Origin: Chitinophagales bacterium
GTDB taxonomy: Bacteria; Bacteroidota; Bacteroidia; Chitinophagales; UBA2359
DNA: 60,326 bases
Assembly (NCBI GenBank): GCA_016787295.1
Contig: JAEUUX010000148.1
Coordinates: forward strand, 1-60,326
Direction: 5' to 3'
Shown: positions 51,767 through 60,326 of the stretch, piece by piece
How the letters are laid out: every line of letters starts with the position of its first letter
Position numbering within the stretch: position 1 is the stretch's first letter
Made by a program: the position numbers and the translations under genes
Notes under the pieces: generated by a model
What the model was told of the DNA's origin: nothing
The model's database searches: none
Seen by the model: only the letters and a program-made list of their open reading frames with translations

Positions 51767-53497
51767 ATGGCAAACTACGACGTGTCTGTCTTTGACCCGA
51801 TACAGAAATTTTTTCGGGTTTTGCAGCCCGACAAAAAAGATGTGCTATATCTTTATATCTATGCATTTTTTAACAGCCTCATTGCTCTTTCACTGCCTTT
51901 GGGTATCCAAGTCATTATCGGCTTGGTTGTTGGTGGCAATATGAACGCTTCGGTAGTGTTGTTGATAAGCCTCATTACTTTAGCCACTTTGTTGTCGGGT
52001 GTGTTTCAGGTCATACAATTGTATATTATCGAAATTATACAACGCCGCTTGTTCAGTCGAGCCGCTTTTGACTTTGCCTACCGCATTCCGCGATTCCAGT
52101 TCGAAAAAATTTCAGACCAATATATCCCTGAAGTTGTTAACCGTTTTTTTGAAACCCTAACTCTCCAAAAAGGATTTTCAAAAGTATTGATGGATTTTTC
52201 TGCCTCTACTTTGCAAATCTTTTTTGGTTTGTTGCTCATTGCCTTCTATCATCCTTTTTATGTGTTTTTTAGTATTATTCTATTATTAATTGTCTTCATT
52301 ATTTTTTATTTTACGGGTTCAAAGGGTTTGCAAACAAGCCTCAAAGAGTCGTCCTACAAATACGAAGTGGTGCATTGGTTAGAGGAATTGGGTAGAACAA
52401 TGAACAGTTTTAAACTATCAAGCAATATGTCGCTACCACTCCAGAAGTTAGACCCTATGGTGAGCAACTATATTTATGCCCGTCGCAAACACTTTCAGAT
52501 TTTGAGCTGGCAATATTTGAGCATCATTGTGTTTAAGACAAGTGTAATCGCCGCCATGTTGCTTATTGGTAGTTTTTTGGTCATAGACAACCAAATCAAT
52601 ATCGGACAGTTCGTTGCCGCCGAAATCATTATTGTCGGAGTGGTAAATGCCGTCGAAAAACTAATCATGAGTATGGATACGATTTATGATGTTATGACAG
52701 CCGTTGAAAAATTAAGTGTCGTAACAGACATACCATTAGAATCAACATCAGGTAGTTCTTTTGACAGCCTTAATACTAAAAAAGGTATAGCAGTACAACT
52801 CGAACGCTTCAGTTTCCAATTTGAACCAAATACTGTTAAGGTATTGGACGATATTTCGCTACAAATCAAAGGTGGTGAAAAAATTTGCATATCAGGTTAT
52901 AATGATTCAGGCAAATCAACTTTATTAAAAGTTTTGGCAGGTTTTTACAAGGATTTTCAAGGTGGTTTGTTGTATAATGGTATTCCGCTACAAAATCTAC
53001 AATTGGATTCGCTGCGCAGTTATATTGGGGGAGTTTCTGCCGCCGATGATGTGTTTAGTGGCACCTTTGCCGAAAATATCACCATGAACCAAAACGAAGC
53101 ATCTTTACAATACCTGCAAGAAATAGCACAAGTAGTCGGGCTTTTGCCTTTTATACAACAACAACCCAAAGGCTTTGATACGCCCATTGTGTCGAGTGGT
53201 CGGTCGTTGCCGCATAGTGTAGTAAATAAAATTATGTTGGCGCGAAGTCTTGCCATGCAACCACAATTGTTGCTCATCGAAGACCTCTTTAGCAACCTTG
53301 AAATAGCTGATTTGCTAAAAATTGTGCAACATCTTACTGCTGCCCAACAGCCTTGGACACTCCTCATTGCCAGCAACAAAAAGGTGATTGCAGAACAATG
53401 TGAACGTATATTAGTGATGCAAAACGGTTGTCTTATAGCCGATGCTCCATCTACCACCATCTTGAAAGACCAACAATATGCGTCACTATTCCATTAA
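51767..53497 (+). CDS. ABC-type exporter protein with non-canonical ATPase domain
   Basis: A 576-residue protein with a membrane domain (six helices in about 25-320) fused to a nucleotide-binding domain (about 345-576), the plan of type I secretion exporters, but without a C39 peptidase domain. Walker A is intact (GYNDSGKST, 377-385). Other motifs depart from the consensus: the Q-loop site reads VSAADD, the signature reads SSGRSLP, Walker B reads LLLIED (Asp and Glu exchanged), and the H-loop His is Asn537 (ASNKK). I recall related Bacteroidota proteins with similar changes, so this may be a family trait. HlyD and TolC genes follow. Confidence 0.9.
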   Translation: MANYDVSVFDPIQKFFRVLQPDKKDVLYLYIYAFFNSLIALSLPLGIQVIIGLVVGGNMNASVVLLISLITLATLLSGVFQVIQLYIIEIIQRRLFSRAAFDFAYRIPRFQFEKISDQYIPEVVNRFFETLTLQKGFSKVLMDFSASTLQIFFGLLLIAFYHPFYVFFSIILLLIVFIIFYFTGSKGLQTSLKESSYKYEVVHWLEELGRTMNSFKLSSNMSLPLQKLDPMVSNYIYARRKHFQILSWQYLSIIVFKTSVIAAMLLIGSFLVIDNQINIGQFVAAEIIIVGVVNAVEKLIMSMDTIYDVMTAVEKLSVVTDIPLESTSGSSFDSLNTKKGIAVQLERFSFQFEPNTVKVLDDISLQIKGGEKICISGYNDSGKSTLLKVLAGFYKDFQGGLLYNGIPLQNLQLDSLRSYIGGVSAADDVFSGTFAENITMNQNEASLQYLQEIAQVVGLLPFIQQQPKGFDTPIVSSGRSLPHSVVNKIMLARSLAMQPQLLLIEDLFSNLEIADLLKIVQHLTAAQQPWTLLIASNKKVIAEQCERILVMQNGCLIADAPSTTILKDQQYASLFH

Positions 53498-53544
53498 AAA
53501 AAGCACGATTTCGTTTCCTCATAGACCTCTAAAACCTATTATTT

Positions 53545-54927
53545 ATGCTCAATATATCTCCATATAACAGTACCGCACACCTAAACAAACAACCTTACAA
53601 AACTTTTGAGTTGTTGAATACAGCCGCTTTGTCACAAAAATTGGCTTATTGGCTATTGTTTTTTTTAGTATTGTTTGTTATTATACTGTTTTTACCTTGG
53701 ACACAAAACATTCGTGCCAAAGGAAAAGTAACGACTTTGTATCCCAACGAACGTCCACAAACCATACAGACTACTATTGCAGGACGAATCGAAAAATGGT
53801 TTGTCTCCGAAGGACAACTTATCAAAAAAGGTGATACCATCGTTTTTATTTCCGAAATCAAGGATGACTATTTTGACCCGCAACTACTGCCGCGCACAGC
53901 ACAGCAAATCGCCGCCAAAAAATCGGCAGTGGGCGCTTATGGTGATAAAGCCAAAGCCTTGCAACAACAAATAGCTGCACTCCAACAAAATCAAAGCCTC
54001 AAAAAAAATCAAACTCTCAACAAAATCAAACAAATCAGGCTTAAAATTCAAACAGATAGCATAGACCTTTCGGCAGCCTTGACCAACTATGACGTGGCGC
54101 TGAAACAGTATGAACGTATGCAGCAGTTGTATCAACAAGGGCTAAAATCACTCACCGAATTGGAACAAAGAGAGCTGAAGTTTCAAGAAGCATTAGCAAA
54201 AAAAATTAGTTCTGAAAACAAAATATTGGTGAGCCGCAACGAGTTAAGCAACACCCAAATAGAACTGAACAGCATCGATGCCGAATATGCCGATAAAATT
54301 GCCAAATCGGAATCGGATTTGTTTAGCAGTCTTTCGACACAATATGACGCAGAAGGCAATGTAGCCAAATTGGAAAACCAATATGCCAACTACAGCGCCC
54401 GACAGGGTTTTTACTACATCACCGCACCACAAGATTGCTATGTGACCAAAGCCGTTAAATCGGGCATTGGCGAAAACCTCAAAGAGGGAGACCCTGTTGT
54501 GACCATTATGCCGTATCCTTTCAATAGGGCAGTCGAAATGTACATAGCTCCCATCGACCTTCCGTTGGTGAGTATTGGCAGCGCTGTCCGTATGCAATTT
54601 GATGGTTGGCCTGCTATTATTTTTTCGGGTTGGCCCGGTGCCTCTTATGGCACGTATGGCGGCAAGGTTGTTGGGATTGACAATGTGACCAACAGCGAAG
54701 GCAAGTATCGCCTCTTGCTCAAGGAAGACCCCAACGAACCCAAGTGGCCCGAGGCTTTGCGCGTCGGGTCGGGTGCCAACTGTATGGCTTTGCTCAAAGA
54801 CGTACCCGTTTGGTATGAACTATGGCGACAACTCAACGCCTTCCCGCCCGAATTTTATGAAACTACCGACGACGAAGAAAGCGAAAAATATAAACAGAAA
54901 CCTGCTAAAAAATCGTTTTTTAAATAG
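53545..54927 (+). CDS. HlyD-family membrane fusion protein
   Basis: The 460-residue adaptor has a single N-terminal membrane helix (about 31-52). A barrel/lipoyl half-motif (about 60-95; NERPQTIQTTIAGRIEKWFV, GQLIKKGDTIVFI) is followed by a long coiled-coil hairpin (about 120-275) and a second lipoyl and beta-barrel part (IGENLKEGDPVVTIMPY, about 309-325). It bridges the inner-membrane ABC protein and the TolC channel across the periplasm. It starts 47 bases after the ABC gene. Confidence 0.93.
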   Translation: MLNISPYNSTAHLNKQPYKTFELLNTAALSQKLAYWLLFFLVLFVIILFLPWTQNIRAKGKVTTLYPNERPQTIQTTIAGRIEKWFVSEGQLIKKGDTIVFISEIKDDYFDPQLLPRTAQQIAAKKSAVGAYGDKAKALQQQIAALQQNQSLKKNQTLNKIKQIRLKIQTDSIDLSAALTNYDVALKQYERMQQLYQQGLKSLTELEQRELKFQEALAKKISSENKILVSRNELSNTQIELNSIDAEYADKIAKSESDLFSSLSTQYDAEGNVAKLENQYANYSARQGFYYITAPQDCYVTKAVKSGIGENLKEGDPVVTIMPYPFNRAVEMYIAPIDLPLVSIGSAVRMQFDGWPAIIFSGWPGASYGTYGGKVVGIDNVTNSEGKYRLLLKEDPNEPKWPEALRVGSGANCMALLKDVPVWYELWRQLNAFPPEFYETTDDEESEKYKQKPAKKSFFK

Positions 54928-55054
54928 TAAAAAAATTAACCCGACATTCGTCTCCAAGAAATTTTGCTACATAAACTACTGATTATCAGCGATTTATGCA
55001 ATTTTTTGGAGGTTTTATTCACCTACAGTTGTACTGAACAAAGTTCCCTACAAA

Positions 55055-56455
55055 ATGAAATTTTACTATCTCTTTTGCATAACGATGTGTTGGCAAATGG
55101 GTCTTATAGCACAAAGCAATGATAGTTTGCGAATATTAACGCAAAACGATTTTTTTGCATTAATTCGCCAAAATCACCCTTTAGCCAAACAAGCCTATCT
55201 GCTCGACGAAGTGGCAGCCGCTACCCTGCAAGCAGCCAAGGGCAATTTCGACCCACAAACTTTTGCTTATTTCAACAACAAAAATTTTACGAACAAAAAC
55301 TATTATTCACTATTGCAGTCGGGTATAAAAATTCCGCTATATCCAGGTCTCGACCTCAAGGTAGGCTATGATTATGCGAACGGTTATCAGTTGAATCCCG
55401 AAAATAAACTACCCGAACAAGGGCAAGCAAGTGTGGGTGTGAGTGTACCTTTGTGGCAAGGTTTGAGAATAGACCCGCGTCGCGCCGCTTTGCAACAAGC
55501 CAAAGTGTTTGCACAGTCGTCGCGAAACGAGCAAAAAATATGGCTCAACGAGCTGTTTTTTAATGCAGCCATCGATTATTGGCAGTGGACAAAAAACTAT
55601 AACGAGCTACTCATCGCACAAAAAGCACTACAATTGGCAACACAACGCTTTGAGTGGATAAAAAGCAATTATAGACTGGGTGATATTGCCGCCATCGACA
55701 CCCTCGAAGCCTTGTTGCAGGTGCAAACCCGCCAATTTGAACTAAACCAAGTGCAAAACCAATACCGTAATGCAGCAGTTATTTTGGATAGCTATTTGTG
55801 GGACGAAAACGGACGCGGACGCAACATTAGTCAAGAAGTGCAACCCTATCGCACACAATTTGTGGTCACACAGCCGCCCATTGACAACAACCCACCACCT
55901 GTCGACGAACAGCACCCACAATTGCAACTATACCGCTTCAAGTTACAAAACCTCGCAATTGACCGCCGCTGGAAAATTGAAAAACTAAAGCCCAAACTCA
56001 ACCTCAACTACAATTTGCTGGGGAATAGTTGGCTTCCGATAGGCAACGAAACCATACCCATAGTGGATAACTACAAAATTGGTGTTGAATGGAATATGCC
56101 GCTTTTTCGCCGAACTGCCAAAGCAGAGCTAAAATTAGCCGACATCAAAATACAACAAACGCAATTGGATTTGCAGCAAAAACAACAAGAATTACAAGCC
56201 AAACTCAATGTATACTATAATGAATGGCGAAACAACGAACAACAAATCCAATTATACCAACAAATGACCCAAAACTATAGCCGCCTACTGACCGCCGAAG
56301 AAACAGAGTTTAGGGGTGGCGAGTCAAATTTGTTCATTGTCAACTCGCGCGAAAATAAATTGGTAGAAGCTCAAAATAAATTGATAGATTTGCAGGTCAA
56401 ACAGCAAATTATTCGCAATACCATCTTATATTTGCGCAATACACTGGCAGATTAA
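55055..56455 (+). CDS. TolC-family outer-membrane channel protein
   Basis: The 466-residue protein has a signal peptide (about 1-20). The two halves share the helical repeats of the outer-membrane efflux family, e.g. RILTQNDFFALIRQNHPLAKQAYLL (about 26-50) and a long coiled coil (about 365-460). A Pro-rich stretch (PPIDNNPPPVDEQHP, about 276-290) joins them. It should form the outer exit of the exporter whose other parts are encoded just upstream. The gap to the adaptor gene is 127 bases. Confidence 0.92.
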   Translation: MKFYYLFCITMCWQMGLIAQSNDSLRILTQNDFFALIRQNHPLAKQAYLLDEVAAATLQAAKGNFDPQTFAYFNNKNFTNKNYYSLLQSGIKIPLYPGLDLKVGYDYANGYQLNPENKLPEQGQASVGVSVPLWQGLRIDPRRAALQQAKVFAQSSRNEQKIWLNELFFNAAIDYWQWTKNYNELLIAQKALQLATQRFEWIKSNYRLGDIAAIDTLEALLQVQTRQFELNQVQNQYRNAAVILDSYLWDENGRGRNISQEVQPYRTQFVVTQPPIDNNPPPVDEQHPQLQLYRFKLQNLAIDRRWKIEKLKPKLNLNYNLLGNSWLPIGNETIPIVDNYKIGVEWNMPLFRRTAKAELKLADIKIQQTQLDLQQKQQELQAKLNVYYNEWRNNEQQIQLYQQMTQNYSRLLTAEETEFRGGESNLFIVNSRENKLVEAQNKLIDLQVKQQIIRNTILYLRNTLAD

Positions 56456-56471
56456 ACATCATAAGACAAAC

Positions 56472-57824
56472 ATGCCCAACAAAACCACCGCCTTTCCTAC
56501 TACTGCTACTCAACCTGTTATGCCTTCCAACACACTTTTGTTGCTCTATGCAGTGGGACAATTAGGTTGGTCTTTGGCAAGTTTTGCCCCCATCAATTTG
56601 CTCAACTACTATTATCTGCCACCCGAAGACGGAAAAATGCGTTTTTTGCCTTTGTTGGCAATGCCTTTTTTGTTGGGTGTTATCAACGGAGCTTCGCGCG
56701 CCTTTGATGCCTTTATTGACCCCTTAGTAGCCAACAGTTCCGACCGCTCCAAATCATCTTTGGGCAGGCGAAAAGTTTTTATGCTAATTGCCTTTTTGCC
56801 TTTTGCTGCCCTGTCGGTCTTGGTTTTTTGTCCGCCTGTGGTGGGTGAGTCTTGGGTCAATACGCTATTCGTGGCAGCGATGATTTTTCTGTTCCACATT
56901 TTTTTGAGCCTATACACCACTCCTTATAGCGCTTTGGTTAGCGAACTGGGACACACCTCAACTGCACGCCTAAAAATTAGCTCGATGATTTCTATTGCTT
57001 ATGCTTTGGGATTGGGCATTGGCAACCAAGTATATGCGGTCGAAGCCTATTTAGACAATTTTTTCTTGTCTGATACTGCCTTTAGGCTTACATTGGTCAT
57101 TTTCGCGGGCATTGCTGCCGTGTGTATGGTAGTTCCGATACTGTTTGTGAACGAAAAAAAATATTGCGCCCAACAAATATCCGACAAAACCAGCACCGAA
57201 GCTATTCGTTCGGTTTTGCAGCGGCGCGATTTTCGCATATTCATTACCGCCGATTTGGTGTATTGGATGGCGCTAACTTTTGTGCAATCAGGTTTGGTGT
57301 ATTATGTGACGGTGCTGCTTCGAATGGACAAAAGTGTTATTTCGTTAATGACTCCTGTGGTGTTGCTGCTCAATGTGGCAATGTATGTGCCTGTCAATTA
57401 TTGGGCAAATCGTTATGGGAAAAAAGTGCTGTTACAGCATTCTTTTCTGTTGTTTGCATTTGTATATGCTTGGGTAGCTATGTTGGGTAAAATCCCTTTG
57501 CCTAATTATATGCAAGGTTTGTTATTGATAATGCTGCTTATTGTGCCTATGACAGTGTTCAGCATTCTGCCGACGGCGGTGGTGGCAGATATTGCAGATG
57601 CCGACGGCAAACAAACAGGTGACTACAAAGCTGGTATGTTTTTTGGGGTGCGAATTTTGGCAATGAAATTGGGTGTTGCGTTGGCAAATGTGCTGTTTTC
57701 GTGGTGTTTGTTGCTCGGCAAAAGTACTGCCAACGACTTTGGTATTCGCTTAACGGCTATTGGTGCAATGATGGCTTGTTTGTTGGCTTGGCGCATTTTT
57801 GCAGATTTTAGGACAGAATCTTGA
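56472..57824 (+). CDS. GPH-family (MelB-like) sugar/cation symporter, MFS fold
   Basis: A 450-residue protein with 12 likely helices. The GPH signature is clear at about 75-99: RAFDAFIDPLVANSSDRSKSSLGRRK (Asp near 78 and 82, the S-x-S-LGRRK cytoplasmic loop). The second half has VADIADADGKQTGDYKAGMFFG (about 367-388), also typical. Members import sugars with Na+ or H+. It starts 16 bases after the TolC stop, so it belongs to the exporter operon, an unusual mix of import and export genes. The GH36 enzyme at 16537 could use such a transporter, but that is speculation. Confidence 0.9.
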   Translation: MPNKTTAFPTTATQPVMPSNTLLLLYAVGQLGWSLASFAPINLLNYYYLPPEDGKMRFLPLLAMPFLLGVINGASRAFDAFIDPLVANSSDRSKSSLGRRKVFMLIAFLPFAALSVLVFCPPVVGESWVNTLFVAAMIFLFHIFLSLYTTPYSALVSELGHTSTARLKISSMISIAYALGLGIGNQVYAVEAYLDNFFLSDTAFRLTLVIFAGIAAVCMVVPILFVNEKKYCAQQISDKTSTEAIRSVLQRRDFRIFITADLVYWMALTFVQSGLVYYVTVLLRMDKSVISLMTPVVLLLNVAMYVPVNYWANRYGKKVLLQHSFLLFAFVYAWVAMLGKIPLPNYMQGLLLIMLLIVPMTVFSILPTAVVADIADADGKQTGDYKAGMFFGVRILAMKLGVALANVLFSWCLLLGKSTANDFGIRLTAIGAMMACLLAWRIFADFRTES

Positions 57825-58300
57825 AATATTTAGCCGTTTTTTTGGTGAATTGTTAAAAAAGACTTAATTTTGTTGCTGTATTGATACAAAAAAATAATTA
57901 TCCTTGCCCATGGGGAGATTGCGTTAGGGATGCGGAGGGTGGCGTTAGCCAGTGCGGAGCTTGCGAAGCACCGCAGCGAAGCGAAGCCCGTAGCAGCCCG
58001 ACCCGTAGGGAAACGCCCAAAATAAAGAAAAAGAATTTATTTTTTTAAACCTTTTAGACTATATTGCGTCTAAATAACAAAAACAAGAAGAATGCCATGC
58101 TGTTGCTCGATATAATGTCATAATTTAGGTTTTTATTATTATGTATTTTCCTGAAATTTAGGCAGTTATCTGCAATAAGGCAAAAGTTTTGTTTTTTTTG
58201 TGTCTATTGGTTATGTAGCTATTAAGCCATAACTCTTTCTTTCAAAGTGGTAATAACAATACCTTCAAAATATATTTTTTCAACCATCAAAGAAATAACT
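57825..58300. other. Long intergenic region with a GC-rich repeat
   Basis: The 476-base AT-rich region is interrupted by the GC-rich repeat at 57921-58018. No gene is seen, and no good promoter box was recognised ahead of the ATG at 58301. Confidence 0.5.
57921..58018 (+). repeat. GC-rich dispersed repeat, copy A
   Basis: The 98-base sequence runs from GCGTTAGGGATG to GGGAAACGCCC and is far richer in G and C than its surroundings. It holds a hairpin (57953-57975): TGCGG-A-GCTT-GCG-AAGC-A-CCGCA. Copy B at 60154-60252 matches it in reverse orientation over its whole length with scattered changes. No protein-coding frame is conserved. Confidence 0.9.
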
Positions 58301-59626
58301 ATGAATTTGTTTCATTTTTTTGCCGCATTTATTGGTTTAAGTATTTCAATGGTTGCGCTTGCACAAGACGATGTGTACGACTACCAACCAAACACCAACA
58401 CCCCCACACAAACTACCACCACAAACACCACAGAAGGTGGTAATACCTACATTACCAACAACAATTATTATGACACCGATGGTGGTGGTTTTGATGATGA
58501 TGAGTATGACTATTATTATAGCTCTCGCATTCGCCGCTTCCACAGTCCTGTGACGGGCTGTAGTTATTATAGTGGTTATTATGTTGACCAATATTGGTAC
58601 AATCCTGACCCATTTTTCTGGGGACAAACTATTTATTATAACCCTTACTCGCCCGTAGTGGCAATGTATCAGCCTTGGTGGTCTTGGTGGCGACCTCGTC
58701 CTATTATCCAAGTCAACTATTACAACAACGGCTGGGGTTGGAACAACTATAATAACGGTTGGAACAACGGCTGGAACAACTACTATGGCGGTTGGAATAA
58801 TGGCTGGAACAACTATTACAATTGTGGCTATAATTCTTGGAACAACGGCTGGGGTTATGGCAACTGGCAAAATGTGGTAGTGAACAACTACTATTCTGGT
58901 CCCTACTATAATGGCGATTCAGACAATACGTATGGCGGTCATCAAGGACCTCGTCCGGGTAAAGATTCTTATGGCGGTCGCAATAATGGTGGCGCAGATG
59001 TAGGAATTTATAACACCAACTATAACAATGGTGGTGGCGTTCGCCCTAATCCACACAATACAGACACACAAGGTGGTAAAAATGATGGCAACGTTGGTAT
59101 TGGCAATACAGTACGTCCATCAAAAAATACGAATGTTTCGCCTTTCCAACAAAACGACAATAATAGCACGCCAGTAAAAACTGTTCGTCCAAATCAAAAC
59201 AATAACGATACGGACAATAACAACAATTTTGACCCAGCGGATAATACTAACAACAATAATAGTGGTAGTGACCGTCCAAAACCTAAAAAAGGAAACGTGG
59301 TTTTTGACCAACAAACAGAGATGAACAACAATAGCCAACCAGTTAAAAATCAATCTCAAGAACAAGGTGGTTATGAAAAACCTAAAAAAGGTGGTCATGA
59401 CTCGGCTCCTGTGATGGAACAACCCAAAAAAGGTAAAGATCGCGACCATAGCCCTTCTATCGACAAACCTCGTCAAGACAAACAACCTAAATCGTACAAT
59501 AGCGGTGATGGTTCGAGCAAGTCGTATAGCTCTGCTCCAAGTCGCAATAGCAATAATAGTCAGCCTTCACGCAATAGCAACAATAACAATAGCAACAACA
59601 GCGGTGGCTCGCGCAAACCTCGTTAG
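58301..59626 (+). CDS. Low-complexity Asn/Gly/Trp/Tyr-rich secreted protein
   Basis: The 441-residue protein starts at the ATG at 58301, where the signal peptide MNLFHFFAAFIGLSISM begins. Residues about 25-115 are Asn/Thr- then Asp/Tyr-rich; about 140-205 contain iterated NNGW / NNYYGGWNNGWNNYYN units; and about 215-441 are Asn/Gln/Ser/Pro/Lys-rich with recurring VRPN-NN and (K/Q)PKKG motifs. Four Cys are spread in the first half. No enzyme or sorting domain is present. It is probably disordered or self-assembling on the cell surface (inference). It lies between two inverted GC-rich repeats. Confidence 0.82.
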   Translation: MNLFHFFAAFIGLSISMVALAQDDVYDYQPNTNTPTQTTTTNTTEGGNTYITNNNYYDTDGGGFDDDEYDYYYSSRIRRFHSPVTGCSYYSGYYVDQYWYNPDPFFWGQTIYYNPYSPVVAMYQPWWSWWRPRPIIQVNYYNNGWGWNNYNNGWNNGWNNYYGGWNNGWNNYYNCGYNSWNNGWGYGNWQNVVVNNYYSGPYYNGDSDNTYGGHQGPRPGKDSYGGRNNGGADVGIYNTNYNNGGGVRPNPHNTDTQGGKNDGNVGIGNTVRPSKNTNVSPFQQNDNNSTPVKTVRPNQNNNDTDNNNNFDPADNTNNNNSGSDRPKPKKGNVVFDQQTEMNNNSQPVKNQSQEQGGYEKPKKGGHDSAPVMEQPKKGKDRDHSPSIDKPRQDKQPKSYNSGDGSSKSYSSAPSRNSNNSQPSRNSNNNNSNNSGGSRKPR

Positions 59627-59665
59627 TGCTTAACTACTACAATTGTATGTGCTTGTTGAAACAAC

Positions 59666-59698
59666 AACCCGTCGGGCGAAATTTTCGCGCGACGGGTT
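59666..59698. terminator. Hairpin terminator
   Basis: Arms AACCCGTCGGGCGAA (59666-59680) and TTCGCGCGACGGGTT (59684-59698) pair with one G-G mismatch and are followed by TGTTTTT. It ends the low-complexity protein gene. Confidence 0.85.
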
Positions 59699-60153
59699 TG
59701 TTTTTGGCGTTAATATCAATGTGTTTAATTGGATACAAAGCGTATAAAAATTAGGAAAACTCCTTTTTTATACAATATTATTAATAAATTTTGATAATAT
59801 GAATCAATACGATTCTTGATGCTAAGTTGTTAGATGTTTATTGAAAATGCCCAAATAAGATGGAGGAACAATCGATAAAAATCCTAATGGAGCAACGTTA
59901 TTGAATCCCAAACAAATAATATCATCTCTATTCACCCTTGTTCCTTATTCGTTATTTTCTGCGATTATTACATCTCATCAAGGATTTATCAACCCAAATT
60001 TTAATGTTTTTTTACTGTCGCTCCATTGTTACTATACCACTAAACAATGCCTTTGTCAAAATAATAATAGGCTATCACAGCGATATTTCGAACCAACAAA
60101 ACACTACTGTTTCATTTTGGTTAAATAGTTCGATAATAATACATTGTCTTTTT
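59699..60153. other. Apparently non-coding AT-rich stretch, possible gene relic
   Basis: Only short overlapping open frames occur, none with a convincing start. Two frames give protein-like fragments (DGGTIDKNPNGATLLNPK near 59855-59910, and NTTVSFWLNSS near 60100-60130). The second resembles a strand of LamG-type domains. This may be the decayed end of a gene cut by the GC-rich repeat; the support is weak. Confidence 0.3.
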
Positions 60154-60252
60154 GGGGCGTTCCCTGCGGGTCGGGCTGTTCTGGGCTTCGCTGCCGCTTC
60201 GGTGCTTCGCAAGCTACGCACTGGCTAACGCCACCCGCCACATCCCTAACGC
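60154..60252 (-). repeat. GC-rich dispersed repeat, copy B
   Basis: Read on the minus strand it runs from GCGTTAGGGATGTGG to CAGGGAACGCCCC and aligns with copy A (57921-58018). The inner hairpin GCTT-GCG-AAGC is kept, while the outer stem is altered. Its orientation is opposite to copy A. Confidence 0.9.
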
Positions 60253-60326
60253 GCTTCGCCACTCGAACAAGTGAGATGATATTGTGCTGAATAATAGCAT
60301 TTCATTCCGACAAAATAACCAAAATG
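60253..60326. other. Window end, no feature seen
   Basis: The last 74 bases return to AT-rich sequence after the repeat. No open frame of note is present. Confidence 0.4.

Noticed and set aside
57921-60252. Insertion sequence or composite transposon
   Set aside because: The inverted GC-rich copies are only about 98 bases and no transposase or target duplication is visible. They are kept as dispersed repeats.

Overview
The window looks like chromosomal DNA of a free-living member of the Bacteroidota, probably near the Saprospiria/Chitinophagia side, though the lineage cannot be fixed from this sequence alone. The support is: AT-rich DNA; promoters of the Bacteroidota type (TTTG, 17-21 bases, TAnnTTTG) and almost no Shine-Dalgarno sequences; type IX secretion (T9SS) C-terminal sorting domains; bacillithiol synthesis (BshA); a GWxTD protein; DUF4920, DUF721 and RemB/Wzi-like proteins; and a type 1 Idi. 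There is no phage, insertion sequence, CRISPR array or rRNA. One tRNA (Gln, TTG) is present.

Layout. 1-446 is a tandem array of about 21 units of 20-23 bases whose arms are inverted repeats in three interchangeable versions. 659-7268 holds a secreted protein of unknown role, a leaderless subtilase with an SH3b tail, then a Crp/Fnr regulator followed by a redox-repair operon (YHS protein, DoxX, MsrB-MsrA lipoprotein). 7437-14065 carries a GT-C glycosyltransferase, a membrane Ser/Thr kinase with an external sensor-like domain, a Pit phosphate transporter, a MerR regulator with a cobalamin-binding domain, and a small unknown protein. 14187-23008 has a T9SS-exported Omp28/thioredoxin-like protein, a GH36 glycosidase, OmpH/Skp, tRNA-Gln, a PAP2-like membrane protein, a UbiA prenyltransferase, bshA and a TMEM175-type channel. 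23010-30702 has a TraB/GumN protein, a YjgN + M48 pair, a DciA-like protein, a TPR protein, an enoyl-CoA hydratase and dnaN.

31091-43452 is the most accessory-looking stretch. It has a dockerin-like secreted protein, a repeat lipoprotein, a RemB/Wzi-like barrel, a PafA-type phosphatase, an AT-richer island with two mosaic tandem lipoprotein paralogs, idi, an exported intradiol dioxygenase, and three adjacent modular surface proteins that share one N-terminal head but end in different anchors. 43592-50368 has a DUF4920 lipoprotein, an operon GWxTD - methyltransferase - rnpA, a TPR lipoprotein, an acyltransferase and an unknown secreted protein. 50601-57824 has an M48 lipoprotein and an operon for a type I-like secretion machine (ABC protein with a strongly non-canonical ATPase domain, HlyD adaptor, TolC channel) followed by a GPH/MelB-like symporter. 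57825-60326 holds an Asn/Gly/Trp/Tyr-rich secreted protein lying between two inverted copies of a GC-rich dispersed repeat.

Many transcription units end in strong hairpin terminators, often shared by convergent genes. The strongest candidates for something new are the arm-switching hairpin array, the head-shared surface protein cluster with its phased upstream boxes, the mosaic lipoprotein pair, the ABC exporter with altered catalytic motifs, and the repeat-flanked low-complexity protein.
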